Origin: Escherichia whittamii
GTDB lineage: Bacteria > Pseudomonadota > Gammaproteobacteria > Enterobacterales > Enterobacteriaceae
Reading direction: 5' to 3'
Assembly (NCBI RefSeq): GCF_014836715.1
Contig: NZ_JACSQI010000008.1
Location: forward strand, 124,001 to 188,000
Length of the DNA: 64,000 nt
The position numbers and the translations under genes were made by a program. Below, in pieces: positions 9,620-18,848 of the stretch; the first letter of the stretch is position 1, and each line of letters begins with the position of its first letter. Under the pieces are notes generated by a model, which saw only the letters and a list, made by a program, of their open reading frames with translations, was not told where the DNA came from and made no database searches.

Positions 9620-10774
9620 TTATGCCTGCCACGGGTGAATAACAACGCCTTGCACCACGCGGTTAACCGTGCCGCTGGCGGATGGGGAGTCCGGCGTATT
9701 GCCCAGGTGCAGCGACTGCATCAGTGCGAACGTCTGGGCGTACATCAGGAAGCAAAATGCCTGTTCAACGTCGATAAAGTGACGGGACGGCGGCAGGATA
9801 ATATGTGGGCCAGCGGCGATAACGTCGTTGCTTTCCGCAGCGATGGCGATTACGCGCATTGCCTGGTTGTCACGGCGGAGTTCTGCCAGCAGGTCAAGAT
9901 CGTACTGACGGGTGTAAGGGTGGCTGGAGACAAACACCACTACCAGCGTTTCGTCGTCGACCAGCGATTTCGGGCCATGACGGAATCCGGTCGGGGAATC
10001 ATAAAAGGCGGCCAGTTTACCTGCCGTCAGTTCCAGCACTTTCAGCGCCGACTCGCGTGCCGCGCCCTGTAAGCCACCGCTGCCGAGATAAACGATCCGT
10101 TTCCACGGCGCGTAACCAAACACATCTTCACTGAAATCGCCCAGCGAGGTCAGGATCGCCTGGCAACGATCCGCCACATCGCGGAAGCTCTGGCTGTTGA
10201 TCGTCTCAGGTGCGAAAACCGCGAGGCAGCTGGCCATCATGGTAGTAATACTGCTGGTCATCGCAAAGCCGCGATCGTGCGTTTCTGCGGGCATCAGCAG
10301 GGCAAACGCGTTGTCGCTGTTGATCGCGTTTTGATAGAGAGCGCCCGCTTCGTTGCAGGTGATCGGCAGGTGATAGCACTCTGGTACAAACTGATTCGCC
10401 AGTTCCACGGCGGCAACGCTCTCCGGACTGTTGCCGGAACGCCCGAAGGAGATCAGCAGTAGAGGATGGGCTGGATTCAGGTAGTCCATCGGATTGGTGA
10501 CCAGATCGGTGGTTGGTACGGCGCTGAAGTTTTTGCCGGTATGGCTGGCAAGCCACGACGCGATGATGTCACCGATAAATGCCGAGGTTCCAGCTCCGGT
10601 CAGGATGAGCTGCAGATTCTCTTTGCGCAGTAACGGTTCAAGAAAGTTATCGAGAGCGGAACGTAACGCGTCGATGTTGGTAAGCGAACGGATCCACGCG
10701 CGAGGCTGATGACGGATCTCTTCTTCAGTCCATGTGCCGGTGTTCGCGGCAGCAGGGGTGTAATTTTCTGACAT
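9620..10774 (-). CDS. agaS: AgaS, galactosamine-6-phosphate deaminase/isomerase
   Basis: 384 residues with two SIS (sugar isomerase) domains, like the C-terminal half of GlmS. The phosphosugar-binding stretches LTGAGTSAFIGD near residue 60 and YLGSGGLQGAARESALKV near residue 230 are clear. Published work shows AgaS is the enzyme that deaminates and isomerises galactosamine-6-phosphate to tagatose-6-phosphate. It is first gene downstream of a 350-bp gap that carries two AgaR-type operators, so it heads a second transcription unit agaS-kbaY-agaBCDI. Confidence 0.93.
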   Translation of the reverse strand: MSENYTPAAANTGTWTEEEIRHQPRAWIRSLTNIDALRSALDNFLEPLLRKENLQLILTGAGTSAFIGDIIASWLASHTGKNFSAVPTTDLVTNPMDYLNPAHPLLLISFGRSGNSPESVAAVELANQFVPECYHLPITCNEAGALYQNAINSDNAFALLMPAETHDRGFAMTSSITTMMASCLAVFAPETINSQSFRDVADRCQAILTSLGDFSEDVFGYAPWKRIVYLGSGGLQGAARESALKVLELTAGKLAAFYDSPTGFRHGPKSLVDDETLVVVFVSSHPYTRQYDLDLLAELRRDNQAMRVIAIAAESNDVIAAGPHIILPPSRHFIDVEQAFCFLMYAQTFALMQSLHLGNTPDSPSASGTVNRVVQGVVIHPWQA

Positions 10775-10829
10775 GACTCAATCCTTAGTCTGATGAACTT
10801 GACGTCTGGCGTGGTAGCTTTCTCTTGCC

Positions 10830-10843
10830 TTTCGTTTCATTTC
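10830..10843 (+). promoter_or_regulatory. AgaR operator (agaS promoter, site 1)
   Basis: TTTCGTTTCATTTC fits the AgaR consensus core TTTCRTTTYRTTTY at every position. It lies 55-70 bp upstream of the agaS start codon. Confidence 0.8.
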
Positions 10844-10909
10844 ATTTGATGATTTGTTTCGTTGATTAAAATTTATAGAAAAGAAACTGAAAGTTCAATG
10901 GAGAAAAAA

Positions 10910-10923
10910 GAAATAAAACGAAA
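10910..10923 (-). promoter_or_regulatory. AgaR operator (agaS promoter, site 2)
   Basis: Read on the minus strand this is TTTCGTTTTATTTC, a full match to the AgaR core consensus. It is 80 bp from site 1 and in opposite orientation, a spacing that would allow looping between bound repressors (inference). Confidence 0.75.
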
Positions 10924-10995
10924 TTTGCGATCGTTGAAAGAAAAGATAAGGGAAGATTAAAGGATTGCGTGATGACGTCGCTATGTGCACCGATT

Positions 10996-11048
10996 GCCGG
11001 ATGCGGCGTACCGTAGGTCGGATAAGACGCGTTAGCGTCGCATCCGAC
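10996..11048. repeat. REP element between agaA and agaS
   Basis: A partial REP head (GCCGGATGCGGCG, 10996-11008) is followed by a full palindromic unit at 11017-11048 (GTCGGATAAGACGCG ... GCGTCGCATCCGAC). It lies just after the agaA stop and ahead of the agaS control region, where REP hairpins often protect the upstream mRNA 3' end. Confidence 0.85.
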
Positions 11049-11124
11049 ACCGCTGCACAGATCAAAACGAAAGAAAAAGAAAGGCCTTACGGGGGAAGTG
11101 AAGGCCCAATAAAGGAGCAAACCA

Positions 11125-12258
11125 TCAAAACGAAGCTAATTGACCCTGAACCCAAACTTGTTGCACATGTAGCCCACTATCCAGCGCCAGCACGCTGGCG
11201 CGTTTCCCCGCTTTAAGCGAGCCTAAAACATCATCTATCCCCAGCATTCGCGCCGGATGCAGCGATGCCATATGAATCGCCTCTTCTGGCAAAACGCCCG
11301 TCAGCTCGACCATATTACGCACTGCTGCATCGACAGACAGTGTACTGCCCGCCAGCCCACCGGACGCGGTACGCACAATACCGCCGTGCATCTGCACTTC
11401 TTCACCACATAACGTATAGCGACCATCCGGCATCCCGGCAGCCTGCATAGCGTCAGTTATCAGCACGATTCTCTCTTTTGCACAGCAACAACACAGCGAC
11501 ATCGCCGCCGGATGAACATGATGACCATCGGCTATCAGTTCCAGCCAGGCGCGCTTGTCCGTTAATCCTGCGCCAACCATTCCCGGTTCGCGGTGATGTA
11601 AACCTGTCATCCCGTTATAGCAATGCACCAGGCCGTCTGCTCCAGCATCAAACGCGGCGCAGGTTTGTTGCCAGGTTGCAGCGCTATGTCCCAGCATTAC
11701 CCGTACGTTCTGCTGTTTAAGATGACGAATGGCCGGTAACGCACCCGCTTTTTCCGGTGCCAGCGCTACCACGCGCAAGGTGTGTTGTGAAACGGCAATC
11801 AATTGATCCAGCTCGGCAATTTCCAGTTCTCGGAACAGATCCGGCGGATGTGCGCCTTTATTCTGCGGCGTGAAGTACGGTCCTTCGAGATAACTCCCCA
11901 GCACCTGCGCACCAGGTTCGCCGCGTTGGCAACGTTGAGCAATGCGCGCCAGTGCCGCATGAATGGCATTAAGCGGCGCAGTTACGGTGGTCGGCAACCA
12001 ACTGCCGACACCTTCACGTGCTTTGTACATTGCCAGCTTGTCGAGCGCATCTGGCGCGTCATCCATCACATCAACGCCTGCGCCACCGTGCACATGGGCG
12101 TCGATGTAAGCGGGGCAGAGCAGTTCCGCATCGCGTTCAGTCACGCCTGGTGGAATCGGTTCGATTGCCGTGATCACCCCATCAGTCATGCGCAACTGGT
12201 GGTCGTCCAGCCAGCCCTCTTCGGTCAGCAGCCTTCTGGCGCGCAGAACTTGCGTCAT
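11125..12258 (-). CDS. agaA: AgaA, N-acetylgalactosamine-6-phosphate deacetylase
   Basis: 377 residues, NagA-like amidohydrolase that removes acetate from GalNAc-6-phosphate. Metal and active-site residues are visible: HVH at residues 55-57 (YIDAHVHGG), Glu125 in YLEGPYF, His191 in MLGHSAAT, His212 in LVHCYNG and Asp269 in LITDAMQAAG. The gene is full length, unlike K-12 where a deletion leaves only the 3' part. I chose ATG at 12258, which overlaps the agaF stop as ATGA; the open frame extends seven codons further into agaF. There is an unusual CCCC run near residue 257. Confidence 0.95.
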   Translation of the reverse strand: MTQVLRARRLLTEEGWLDDHQLRMTDGVITAIEPIPPGVTERDAELLCPAYIDAHVHGGAGVDVMDDAPDALDKLAMYKAREGVGSWLPTTVTAPLNAIHAALARIAQRCQRGEPGAQVLGSYLEGPYFTPQNKGAHPPDLFRELEIAELDQLIAVSQHTLRVVALAPEKAGALPAIRHLKQQNVRVMLGHSAATWQQTCAAFDAGADGLVHCYNGMTGLHHREPGMVGAGLTDKRAWLELIADGHHVHPAAMSLCCCCAKERIVLITDAMQAAGMPDGRYTLCGEEVQMHGGIVRTASGGLAGSTLSVDAAVRNMVELTGVLPEEAIHMASLHPARMLGIDDVLGSLKAGKRASVLALDSGLHVQQVWVQGQLASF

Positions 12259-12689
12259 ATTCCTTCCTCGACCGGGCATTCTTCATGGCAGCGGCCCAGC
12301 TCGTCCACCAGACTGGTCAGCCCGCGATGCCCGCACTCCAGCGCCTGCACACGGAATTCTTCGCTACTCAACCCTTCGCGCTCCAGCACCATCTCCAGTA
12401 ACAGTTGCAAATTAGTCCCCGTGATCACTTCACAGCCCGGTTTTTGCATTGCCAGCGTTGAGGCCACGCGAAACGGTGTACCGCCCAGCAAATCCGTCAG
12501 AAAAACAATGCCGTCTTCACAATCCAGTTGGGCGATGGCCTCTTCAAGCTGCGATGTAAGCAGTGCGGTGCTTGAGGTTTCTGGAAAATCGATGGCGATA
12601 AACTGCGATTGCTCACCGAGGATTTGCTTCATTGCTTTTTCCATGCCGCTGGCAAATCCGCCATGCCCTGTCAAAATAATACTTAACAT
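12255..12689 (-). CDS. agaF: AgaF, PTS N-acetylgalactosamine EIIA component
   Basis: 144 residues, mannose-family EIIA. His9 in ILTGHGGFASGM is the expected phosphorylation site, accepting phosphate from HPr. The block FLTDLLGGTPF is also typical. It is the only EIIA gene in the locus and so probably feeds both AgaV and AgaB. It sits between agaE and agaA, sharing 4 nt with agaA. This gene is deleted in K-12, which cannot grow on GalNAc. Confidence 0.94.
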   Translation of the reverse strand: MLSIILTGHGGFASGMEKAMKQILGEQSQFIAIDFPETSSTALLTSQLEEAIAQLDCEDGIVFLTDLLGGTPFRVASTLAMQKPGCEVITGTNLQLLLEMVLEREGLSSEEFRVQALECGHRGLTSLVDELGRCHEECPVEEGI

Positions 12690-12706
12690 CTAATACCTCA
12701 TTGTAT

Positions 12707-13585
12707 TTAAAGGAAATGGCAGAATTTACCGACGATGCCGAGAACCACGGTAACCGCTATCAGGCGCAGCGGACTCCAGCCGCGACGAACTAACCAGAAC
12801 ATGGTCAGGGTATAGACCAGCGGTAAGAAGGCAGGCATCAGTTTGTCGATAACGTCAGTCTGTAGCTTAACCACTGCGTCGCCCGCCGTGATTTCCAGCG
12901 TGGTGCTTAAGCGAACATAGGTTGCCACCAGCGCGCCGATCACCGTCATCCCAACGATAGACGCCGCATGACCGACTTTTTTGGTATTCGCTTTAATCAA
13001 CGGAATTGCTGCGACGCCCATTCGATACGCGTAATGCGCAAGACCAAAACGCAGACCGAGATGCACCACGTTGAACAAAACAATAAATACGACTGCGCCG
13101 AGAATAGAGCCTTGTAGCGCGAGGCTTGCGCCAATCCCGCCACAAATCGGCAGCAGCGTCAGCCAGAACATCGCATCGCCAATCCCGCCGAGCGGCGCAC
13201 CAACGGCAATCTTGGTGCTCTGAATACTGTTCACGTCCTGTTTTGAGCGTTCCATCGCGAGGATAATGCCGATAACAAACGTCACCAGAAACGGATGGGT
13301 ATTGAAGAAGCCCATATGGCCTTTCATGGCGCGCGCCAGGTCGCGTTTATTGGTATGGATCTTTTTCAGTGCAGGCAGCAGACCGTACAGCCAGCCGGAA
13401 GCCTGCATACGTTCGTAGTTGAAAGAAGCCTGTAACAGCATGGAACGCCAGGCGACGCGGTTGATATCTTTTTTCGTCAGCTCTGCGCCAATGCTCTGAT
13501 CTTCATATACGTTTTCATTGACGCCCGTCAGCAATGTTTCTTCGTTTTCACTGACGTTCGGCAGGGTCGTTTGATTAGATGCCAT
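12707..13585 (-). CDS. agaE: AgaE, PTS N-acetylgalactosamine EIID component
   Basis: 292 residues, mannose-family EIID. It has a polar N-terminal extension of about 35 residues, then ELTKKDINRVAWRSMLLQASFNYERMQASGW, GAPLGGIGDAMFW and a hydrophobic C-terminus. It pairs with AgaW to form the GalNAc translocation unit. I chose ATG 13585, inside the last codons of agaW (11-nt overlap); an in-frame TTG two codons upstream is less likely. It is a paralogue of AgaD, with the same overlapping EIIC-EIID arrangement, so the two PTS sets look like an old duplication. Confidence 0.93.
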   Translation of the reverse strand: MASNQTTLPNVSENEETLLTGVNENVYEDQSIGAELTKKDINRVAWRSMLLQASFNYERMQASGWLYGLLPALKKIHTNKRDLARAMKGHMGFFNTHPFLVTFVIGIILAMERSKQDVNSIQSTKIAVGAPLGGIGDAMFWLTLLPICGGIGASLALQGSILGAVVFIVLFNVVHLGLRFGLAHYAYRMGVAAIPLIKANTKKVGHAASIVGMTVIGALVATYVRLSTTLEITAGDAVVKLQTDVIDKLMPAFLPLVYTLTMFWLVRRGWSPLRLIAVTVVLGIVGKFCHFL

Positions 13586-14354
13586 CTTCAAATTCCTCTT
13601 TCTGTGCCGCAGGTTGAGTCGGTTCAGGAGATTTACGCAGCAGGTCGATCAGCGCCATTGCCAGCGCGGCGGCAGCAATAGCCAGCACCGGCAGCTTGAG
13701 CCAGGCGGCGGCAACGAAACCCAGGATGAAGTAGGGGATGTAGACGTTTTTCATCATGATTTTCAGCAGCACGGCAAAACCGATTGCTGGCATGATGCCG
13801 CCCGCGACGCCGAGGCCGTCGATTAACCGTTGTGGCAGGACATCAATGATGGTTTTTGCATGTTCCGCGCCGAAGTAGATAGGCAGGAAAGCGCAGAGAA
13901 AATAGAAGATGCCGAGCGCCAACAGCGCCAGATAGTTCACGCGCTCAATGCCGCGCGTATCGGCGTTCTCCGCCATTCGATCGCATCGCGACATCACGCC
14001 AGACATCACTGAGAACAGGAACGTAATCCCCATCTGTACCGCAACCGCGAAAGGTACGGCGACGCCGACCGCGACATCGGGTTTCACACCGGTGGTAATA
14101 GCAAACGCCGTGCCGACGATAGTACCGATAATCACGTTAGGCGGCTGTGCGCCCGCCAGCGGAGCCAGTCCCATCCACACCAGTTCCAGAGTACCGCCGG
14201 TTAAAATACCGGTATGCAAATCGCCAAGTACCAGCCCAACCAACGGGCCGAGAACGACCGGGCGGTGCATATGAGTTAAGCCGTTAAACATATCCAGGCC
14301 AGCGATAAAGGCGATAATGCCCAACGCGAATGCCTGCAACAGACTGATTTCCAT
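13575..14354 (-). CDS. agaW: AgaW, PTS N-acetylgalactosamine EIIC component
   Basis: 259 residues, mannose-family EIIC membrane protein. Family blocks: GPLVGLVLGDLHTGILTGGTLELVW and PLAGAQPPNV. In K-12 this gene is cut short by the deletion that fuses it toward agaA; here it is complete. It lies 10 nt downstream of agaV and overlaps agaE. Confidence 0.93.
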   Translation of the reverse strand: MEISLLQAFALGIIAFIAGLDMFNGLTHMHRPVVLGPLVGLVLGDLHTGILTGGTLELVWMGLAPLAGAQPPNVIIGTIVGTAFAITTGVKPDVAVGVAVPFAVAVQMGITFLFSVMSGVMSRCDRMAENADTRGIERVNYLALLALGIFYFLCAFLPIYFGAEHAKTIIDVLPQRLIDGLGVAGGIMPAIGFAVLLKIMMKNVYIPYFILGFVAAAWLKLPVLAIAAAALAMALIDLLRKSPEPTQPAAQKEEFEDGI

Positions 14355-14364
14355 GATGAATCCC

Positions 14365-14838
14365 TCAAAGTAATTTAAAGAGGTCCACAGCAGGTTCTGT
14401 CGGGACGCCCTGAACGAAGCATTCCACCCCAGCGGCTTTCAGGTCGTTAAATGCTGCGATATCGCCTGCATCTACAGAAACTGTTTTGGCGATTTGCTGC
14501 TTGCCATTGACATAGTGCATATTGCCAACGTTAATGCGGCTAACCGGGACGCCACCTTTAACCAGCGTCAGGAAATCGGCAGGTGTTTTACAAACCAGCA
14601 GGATTTTCTGCCGATCGGCGGCGCGGTGGATGTTGTCGATGACTTTTTGCAGCGACCAGAAACGTACGGCGATCCCTTCTGCCAGCACCATTTCCATCAG
14701 GTTTTGTTGTACTGGATCTTCGGCAACTTCAGCATTGGCTACCAGCACCAGATTTGCCCCCGCAAATCCCACCCACTGAACGCCGACCTGACCGTGAATC
14801 AAGCGTTCATCAATCCGGCTTAAAACAATATTTGGCAT
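14365..14838 (-). CDS. agaV: AgaV, PTS N-acetylgalactosamine EIIB component
   Basis: 157 residues, mannose-family EIIB; His15 in SRIDERLIHGQVG is the phosphate carrier. I chose ATG 14838 because GAGG lies nine bases upstream and the protein then begins MPNIVL like its relatives; the open frame continues 12 codons upstream, into the kbaZ end. It is separated from kbaZ by 22 nt and begins the agaVWEFA part of the operon. Confidence 0.94.
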   Translation of the reverse strand: MPNIVLSRIDERLIHGQVGVQWVGFAGANLVLVANAEVAEDPVQQNLMEMVLAEGIAVRFWSLQKVIDNIHRAADRQKILLVCKTPADFLTLVKGGVPVSRINVGNMHYVNGKQQIAKTVSVDAGDIAAFNDLKAAGVECFVQGVPTEPAVDLFKLL

Positions 14839-14860
14839 AGCGTGATCCTCTTTGTTTTGG

Positions 14861-16141
14861 TTATTGGCCTTCACAGGCTGCGTGGTACTGCGCCAGGATG
14901 TCCTGAATGTGGTTGATAATTAACGCCCGTGGCGTGGGCTGTAACTCACCGGAGCGAACTTTCACGTACTGCAGCGGCAGATACTGGCTGATGAGCGGCA
15001 GCGGAATTGGCGCGTCCGCCAGGTTCCGGACCAGATGGGCGAAAGCGTCATCAATCTGGCTGTCCGGCCAGTAGTAGCGCACGCGATCCGAGTAGCTGTA
15101 ACCACGTGCCAGGCGCCGCGCGTTGCCGTCACCGTGGTAGTGGCTTTGCCAGTATTCCGGGCGGTCGAGCATCACGTTTTCCAGTACCTGACGTAGACCG
15201 GAACAGGCTTTCGCTGGCACCAGTTCTTCTTCAATCGCTGCCAGAGAGAACAGGGCTTCACGCAGGGCGAAGGTCAGCGCCGGGCCGACTTTCAGAATGG
15301 CAAAGTGGTCAATAACCAACTGACGTAACGATTGCGGCGTTTGATAATCCGTAGAGTGAGCTTCGAAAATCAGCGTTTCGTAGCTTTCGACCATCTGGCT
15401 TAAGGCGGTCGCTTTGGCGGGCTGATAATCAATAACGTTGGTGTGATCGAATTCGACGCCTGGCTGAACTACCAGCGCAATAATGCGCGGCCAGATGGCG
15501 TTCAGACCTTGTTTTTCAAAGGCGTGACGATGGGCTTCCAGCGTGGCGCGGGCGGCATCCGGCGTGGTAACCGCCAGTTCGCTTAAGGTTTCATGTGCGC
15601 CGCCAGGCACCGGAACTTCGGTGCCAATGACATACACCAGATCAGCCTCGCCAAAATGTTCACGACAGGTTTCTTCCGCCACTTTCGCCAGGCGGGCGGC
15701 GCGTTCGGCAACAATGCCATCGGTTAAGGGAACCGGATCGTCCTGACAGGACATGCTGCAATCGAGATGTATTTTTTTGAATCCTGCAGCGACGTAGCTT
15801 TTAATCAAATCATCAGCATTGGCCATCGCCCGAACGGCAGGCAGGTTTTGCCAGCGGTTTGGCCCCAGATGGTCGCCACCCAGAATCAACGCGTCCTGCG
15901 GGAAATTCAACGAGTCGGCAAGCCGGCAAACAAAGCCGCGAAAATCGGCGGGCGTCATTCCGGTATAACCGCCGAACTGGTCCACCTGATTGGACGTTGC
16001 TTCAATCAATAATGGCGTTTGGTTAGCGCAGGCGTAGCGGATTGCGGCTTCCAACACCAGCGGATGCGCGGAACAAACGGCATAAATCCCATTTGTTTTG
16101 CCCTCTTTGTGCTGTCTCACCATTTCTGTCAGATGTTTCAC
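14861..16141 (-). CDS. kbaZ: KbaZ (AgaZ), tagatose-1,6-bisphosphate aldolase accessory subunit
   Basis: 426 residues, GatZ/KbaZ family. It has an aldolase-like barrel fold but is not itself catalytic; it is needed for full activity and stability of KbaY. Recognisable blocks: [16 protein letters not shown] at residues 17-32, [10 protein letters not shown] near residue 88, and [11 protein letters not shown]. First gene of the major aga operon, divergent from agaR, with the start directly after the region holding the AgaR operators. Confidence 0.94.
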   Translation of the reverse strand: MKHLTEMVRQHKEGKTNGIYAVCSAHPLVLEAAIRYACANQTPLLIEATSNQVDQFGGYTGMTPADFRGFVCRLADSLNFPQDALILGGDHLGPNRWQNLPAVRAMANADDLIKSYVAAGFKKIHLDCSMSCQDDPVPLTDGIVAERAARLAKVAEETCREHFGEADLVYVIGTEVPVPGGAHETLSELAVTTPDAARATLEAHRHAFEKQGLNAIWPRIIALVVQPGVEFDHTNVIDYQPAKATALSQMVESYETLIFEAHSTDYQTPQSLRQLVIDHFAILKVGPALTFALREALFSLAAIEEELVPAKACSGLRQVLENVMLDRPEYWQSHYHGDGNARRLARGYSYSDRVRYYWPDSQIDDAFAHLVRNLADAPIPLPLISQYLPLQYVKVRSGELQPTPRALIINHIQDILAQYHAACEGQ

Positions 16142-16176
16142 TTTCCTCTCCAGTTCAGATTACTGCAACTTTAATC

Positions 16177-16190
16177 TTTCGTTTTGTTTC
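16177..16190 (+). promoter_or_regulatory. AgaR operator (kbaZ proximal, site 1)
   Basis: TTTCGTTTTGTTTC, a full match to TTTCRTTTYRTTTY, 36 bp upstream of the kbaZ start. Confidence 0.82.
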
Positions 16191-16216
16191 AATTGATACT
16201 GCGACATGGTGAGATA

Positions 16217-16230
16217 AAAATAAAACGAAA
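16217..16230 (-). promoter_or_regulatory. AgaR operator (kbaZ, site 2)
   Basis: Minus-strand TTTCGTTTTATTTT fits the consensus core at every position. It faces site 1 across 26 bp. Confidence 0.8.
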
Positions 16231-16355
16231 GATAATGGTTTTCTGATCTGATTCACAAAAGAAACATAATGAAAGGTTCTGGAGCGAGAGTAGCTTGCGA
16301 CAGGGGGCAATGTGGGCTTGCATTTGCTTAATAGAAAGGCGTTAATAGGCAAAAC

Positions 16356-16369
16356 GAAATGAAACGAAA
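16356..16369 (-). promoter_or_regulatory. AgaR operator (agaR promoter)
   Basis: Minus-strand TTTCGTTTCATTTC, full consensus match, 20 bp upstream of the agaR start codon. Its position suggests AgaR represses its own gene. Confidence 0.8.
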
Positions 16370-16389
16370 GTTTTACGAAAGGACTTACT

Positions 16390-17214
16390 ATGAGTAATAC
16401 CGACGCTTCAGGCGAGAAGCGAGTGACAGGCACCAGTGAGCGACGAGAGCAGATCATTCAACGCCTGCGCCAACAAGGAAGTGTGCAAGTTAATGATCTA
16501 TCGGCATTATATGGTGTATCTACTGTGACCATCCGCAACGATCTGGCGTTTCTTGAAAAACAGGGGATCGCTGTGCGTGCCTATGGTGGCGCATTGATCT
16601 GCGATAGTACGACGCCGTCAGTCGAACCATCGGTGGAAGATAAAAGTGCGCTCAACACGGCGATGAAGCGAAGCGTTGCGAAAGCTGCCGTTGAGTTGAT
16701 TCAGCCGGGACATCGCGTGATCCTCGACTCCGGAACCACCACCTTTGAGATTGCCCGTCTGATGCGCAAGCACACCGACGTGATTGCAATGACCAACGGT
16801 ATGAACGTGGCCAATGCCTTGCTGGAAGCGGAAGGCGTTGAACTCCTGATGACCGGCGGGCATCTGCGCCGCCAGTCGCAATCTTTTTACGGCGATCAGG
16901 CTGAACAATCACTGCAAAATTACCACTTCGACATGCTGTTTCTCGGCGTAGATGCTATTGATCTGGAGCGCGGCGTCAGCACGCATAATGAAGATGAAGC
17001 TCGTTTAAATCGTCGGATGTGCGAAGTTGCGGAGCGGATCATCGTGGTCACTGATTCCAGTAAGTTCAACCGCTCCAGCTTGCATAAGATCATTGATACT
17101 CAGCGGATCGACATGATCATTGTCGATGAAGGCATTCCTGCGGATAGTCTGGAAGGGCTGCGAAAAGCTGGGGTTGAAGTGATTCTGGTCGGGGAGCACG
17201 CGTCTTCGCTGTGA
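16390..17214 (+). CDS. agaR: AgaR, DeoR-family repressor of the aga operons
   Basis: 274 residues. N-terminal DeoR helix-turn-helix at about residues 18-70 ([10 protein letters not shown] ... [17 protein letters not shown]), followed by the phosphosugar-sensing domain with [23 protein letters not shown] and VTDSSKF. It represses the aga promoters in the absence of inducer. Divergent from kbaZ, with an operator in its own promoter. The C-terminus runs five residues (HASSL) beyond the K-12 protein as I remember it. The neighbour after it is garD; the prlF-yhaV pair that separates them in K-12 is absent. Confidence 0.94.
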
Positions 17215-17217
17215 TTC

Positions 17218-17252
17218 ACTATGCCCGATAAACAAGCGTTATCGGGCATAGT
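17218..17252 (+). terminator. Hairpin between agaR and garD
   Basis: A 14-bp perfect inverted repeat (17218-17231 with 17239-17252, 7-nt loop) begins 4 nt after the agaR stop. There is no T run, so it may act as a mRNA end-stabiliser or a weak bidirectional terminator between two convergent genes. Confidence 0.55.
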
Positions 17253-17276
17253 ACAACCTGAAGTATGACGAGTATA

Positions 17277-18848
17277 TCAAGTCACTGGTGCCGGGTTAAA
17301 CACCGCCAGTTGATTATGCAGCCCCCACTGATCCGAGAATGTCTTCTTCTTCCCGCTGGCGACGTCGAGAATAAACTGGAACAGCTTCCAGCCCACCTCT
17401 TCAATGGTTTCTTCGCCAGTGGCAATAGTGCCTGCGTTGATATCCATTAAGTCGTACCAGCGATTCGCCAGTTCGGTACGCGTCGCCATCTTAATGACCG
17501 GTACCGCCATCAGACCGTACGGCGTACCGCGACCTGTCGTAAACACTTGCACGGTAATACCTGAAGCCACCTGCTGCGTGCCGCAGACAAAATCGCTGGC
17601 AGGCGTAGCGGCGTAAATTAATCCACGTTTTGTTGGGCGTTGGCCGGGTGACAATACTTCAACAATTGCGCTTTTACCTGATTTCGCAATGGAGCCGAGC
17701 GCTTTTTCCACCACATTTGCCAGACCGCCTTTTTTATTGCCGGGAGAAGGGTTGGCGCTGCGGTCGGTTTTCCCCATATTGAGATAGTTATCGTACCACT
17801 CCATTTCTTCCAGCAGTCGTTTGCCGACCTCTTCGTTAACGGCGCGTGGTGTTAGCAGATGGATCGCGTCACGCACTTCCGTTACTTCCGAGAACATCAC
17901 CGTTGCACCGCAGCGTACCAGTAGATCCGACGCATATCCAACTGCCGGGTTTGCCGTTACGCCAGAAAATGCATCGCTGCCGCCGCATTGCATGCCGACA
18001 ACCAGTTCTGAAGCCGGACAGGTTTCTCGCTGACGTTGATTCAGTTTTTTTAGATGGCGTTCGGCGACCTGCAATATATCCTCGACCATTGATTGAAAGC
18101 CGACATGTTTTTCATCCTGCAAGCTGACAACGCTGGCGCTTTCTACTGGAATAGCTTGCACATCATCCGTTCCAGTCAGTAAACGTTCAGGCTGTAACTT
18201 TTCACAGCCCAGGCCAATTACCATCACCTCGCCGCCAAAATTCGGATTGAGCGAAATATTGTGAATGGTACGTATTGGCACCACAGCCGCCGGTGCGTTA
18301 ATCGCCACGCCACAACCGTACAGGTGATTCAGCCCCACTACGCCATCGACGTTCGGGTATCTCGGTAGCAGGTCGCGCTCAATGATTTTTACTACGTAAT
18401 CCACCACGCCTGCCACACAGTGGACGCTGGTGGTAATGCCGAGCAGGTTTTTGGTACCCACACTGCCATCGGCATTGCGATAGCCTTCAAAGGTATAACC
18501 TTCCAGCGGCGGTAAGGGGGCTGGGACTTTGGTTGCCAGGGGCAGAGTATGTAACGGCGGTGCTTCCGGCAGTACTACCATTGATTCGTCGATCCAGCTT
18601 CCGCGAGGGATCGCGCGCACGGCGTAACCAATCACTTCGCCATAACGGATAATTTCACCATGAGCGGGGATGTCCACCAATGCAACTTTATGCCCCTGGG
18701 GAATATGTTCAATTAATTCCAGTCCGTCCGGAAAACGCGTTCCTGCTTTCAGGCCATTATCATTAACAATAATTGCCACATTATCTGTGTTGTGTACTTT
18801 TATATAAAACGCAGTCGGCGTTTCTTGTCTGATTTCGATGTTGGCCAT
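17277..18848 (-). CDS. garD: GarD, galactarate dehydratase
   Basis: 523 residues. It dehydrates galactarate to 5-keto-4-deoxy-D-glucarate, the first step of galactarate use. It has an N-terminal SAF-type domain (about residues 1-90), then the UxaA-like catalytic part with [44 protein letters not shown] and PSPGNKKGG. It is related to UxaA in this window, which shares the GGSD-SGITANP and PSPGNKAGG blocks. I chose ATG 18848 (MANIEIRQ); the open frame has 17 upstream codons without support. Divergent from garPLRK and expected to share control by CdaR. Confidence 0.95.
   Translation of the reverse strand: MANIEIRQETPTAFYIKVHNTDNVAIIVNDNGLKAGTRFPDGLELIEHIPQGHKVALVDIPAHGEIIRYGEVIGYAVRAIPRGSWIDESMVVLPEAPPLHTLPLATKVPAPLPPLEGYTFEGYRNADGSVGTKNLLGITTSVHCVAGVVDYVVKIIERDLLPRYPNVDGVVGLNHLYGCGVAINAPAAVVPIRTIHNISLNPNFGGEVMVIGLGCEKLQPERLLTGTDDVQAIPVESASVVSLQDEKHVGFQSMVEDILQVAERHLKKLNQRQRETCPASELVVGMQCGGSDAFSGVTANPAVGYASDLLVRCGATVMFSEVTEVRDAIHLLTPRAVNEEVGKRLLEEMEWYDNYLNMGKTDRSANPSPGNKKGGLANVVEKALGSIAKSGKSAIVEVLSPGQRPTKRGLIYAATPASDFVCGTQQVASGITVQVFTTGRGTPYGLMAVPVIKMATRTELANRWYDLMDINAGTIATGEETIEEVGWKLFQFILDVASGKKKTFSDQWGLHNQLAVFNPAPVT

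Larger units (their letters stand above)
10775..11124 (-). promoter_or_regulatory. agaS control region with AgaR operators and a REP unit
   Basis: 350-bp gap between agaA and agaS. It holds two perfect matches to the core AgaR operator TTTCRTTTYRTTTY (10830-10843 on plus, 10910-10923 on minus) and a looser third copy near 10876-10892. A REP unit lies on the agaA side. The agaS promoter is expected among the operators; I cannot pick out one convincing -35/-10 pair. Confidence 0.75.
16142..16389. promoter_or_regulatory. Divergent kbaZ/agaR control region
   Basis: 248 bp between divergent genes. Three full matches to the AgaR operator core are present: two next to kbaZ and one next to agaR, the latter overlapping where the agaR promoter should be, which fits autoregulation. 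Confidence 0.85.

Noticed and set aside
10866..11120. 84-codon minus-strand frame between agaA and agaS
   Set aside because: Crosses operators and a REP unit; Phe-rich text from T-rich operator DNA.
16155..16457. 100-codon minus-strand frame across the kbaZ/agaR region
   Set aside because: Overlaps the AgaR operators and the agaR start; no ribosome site and low-complexity composition.
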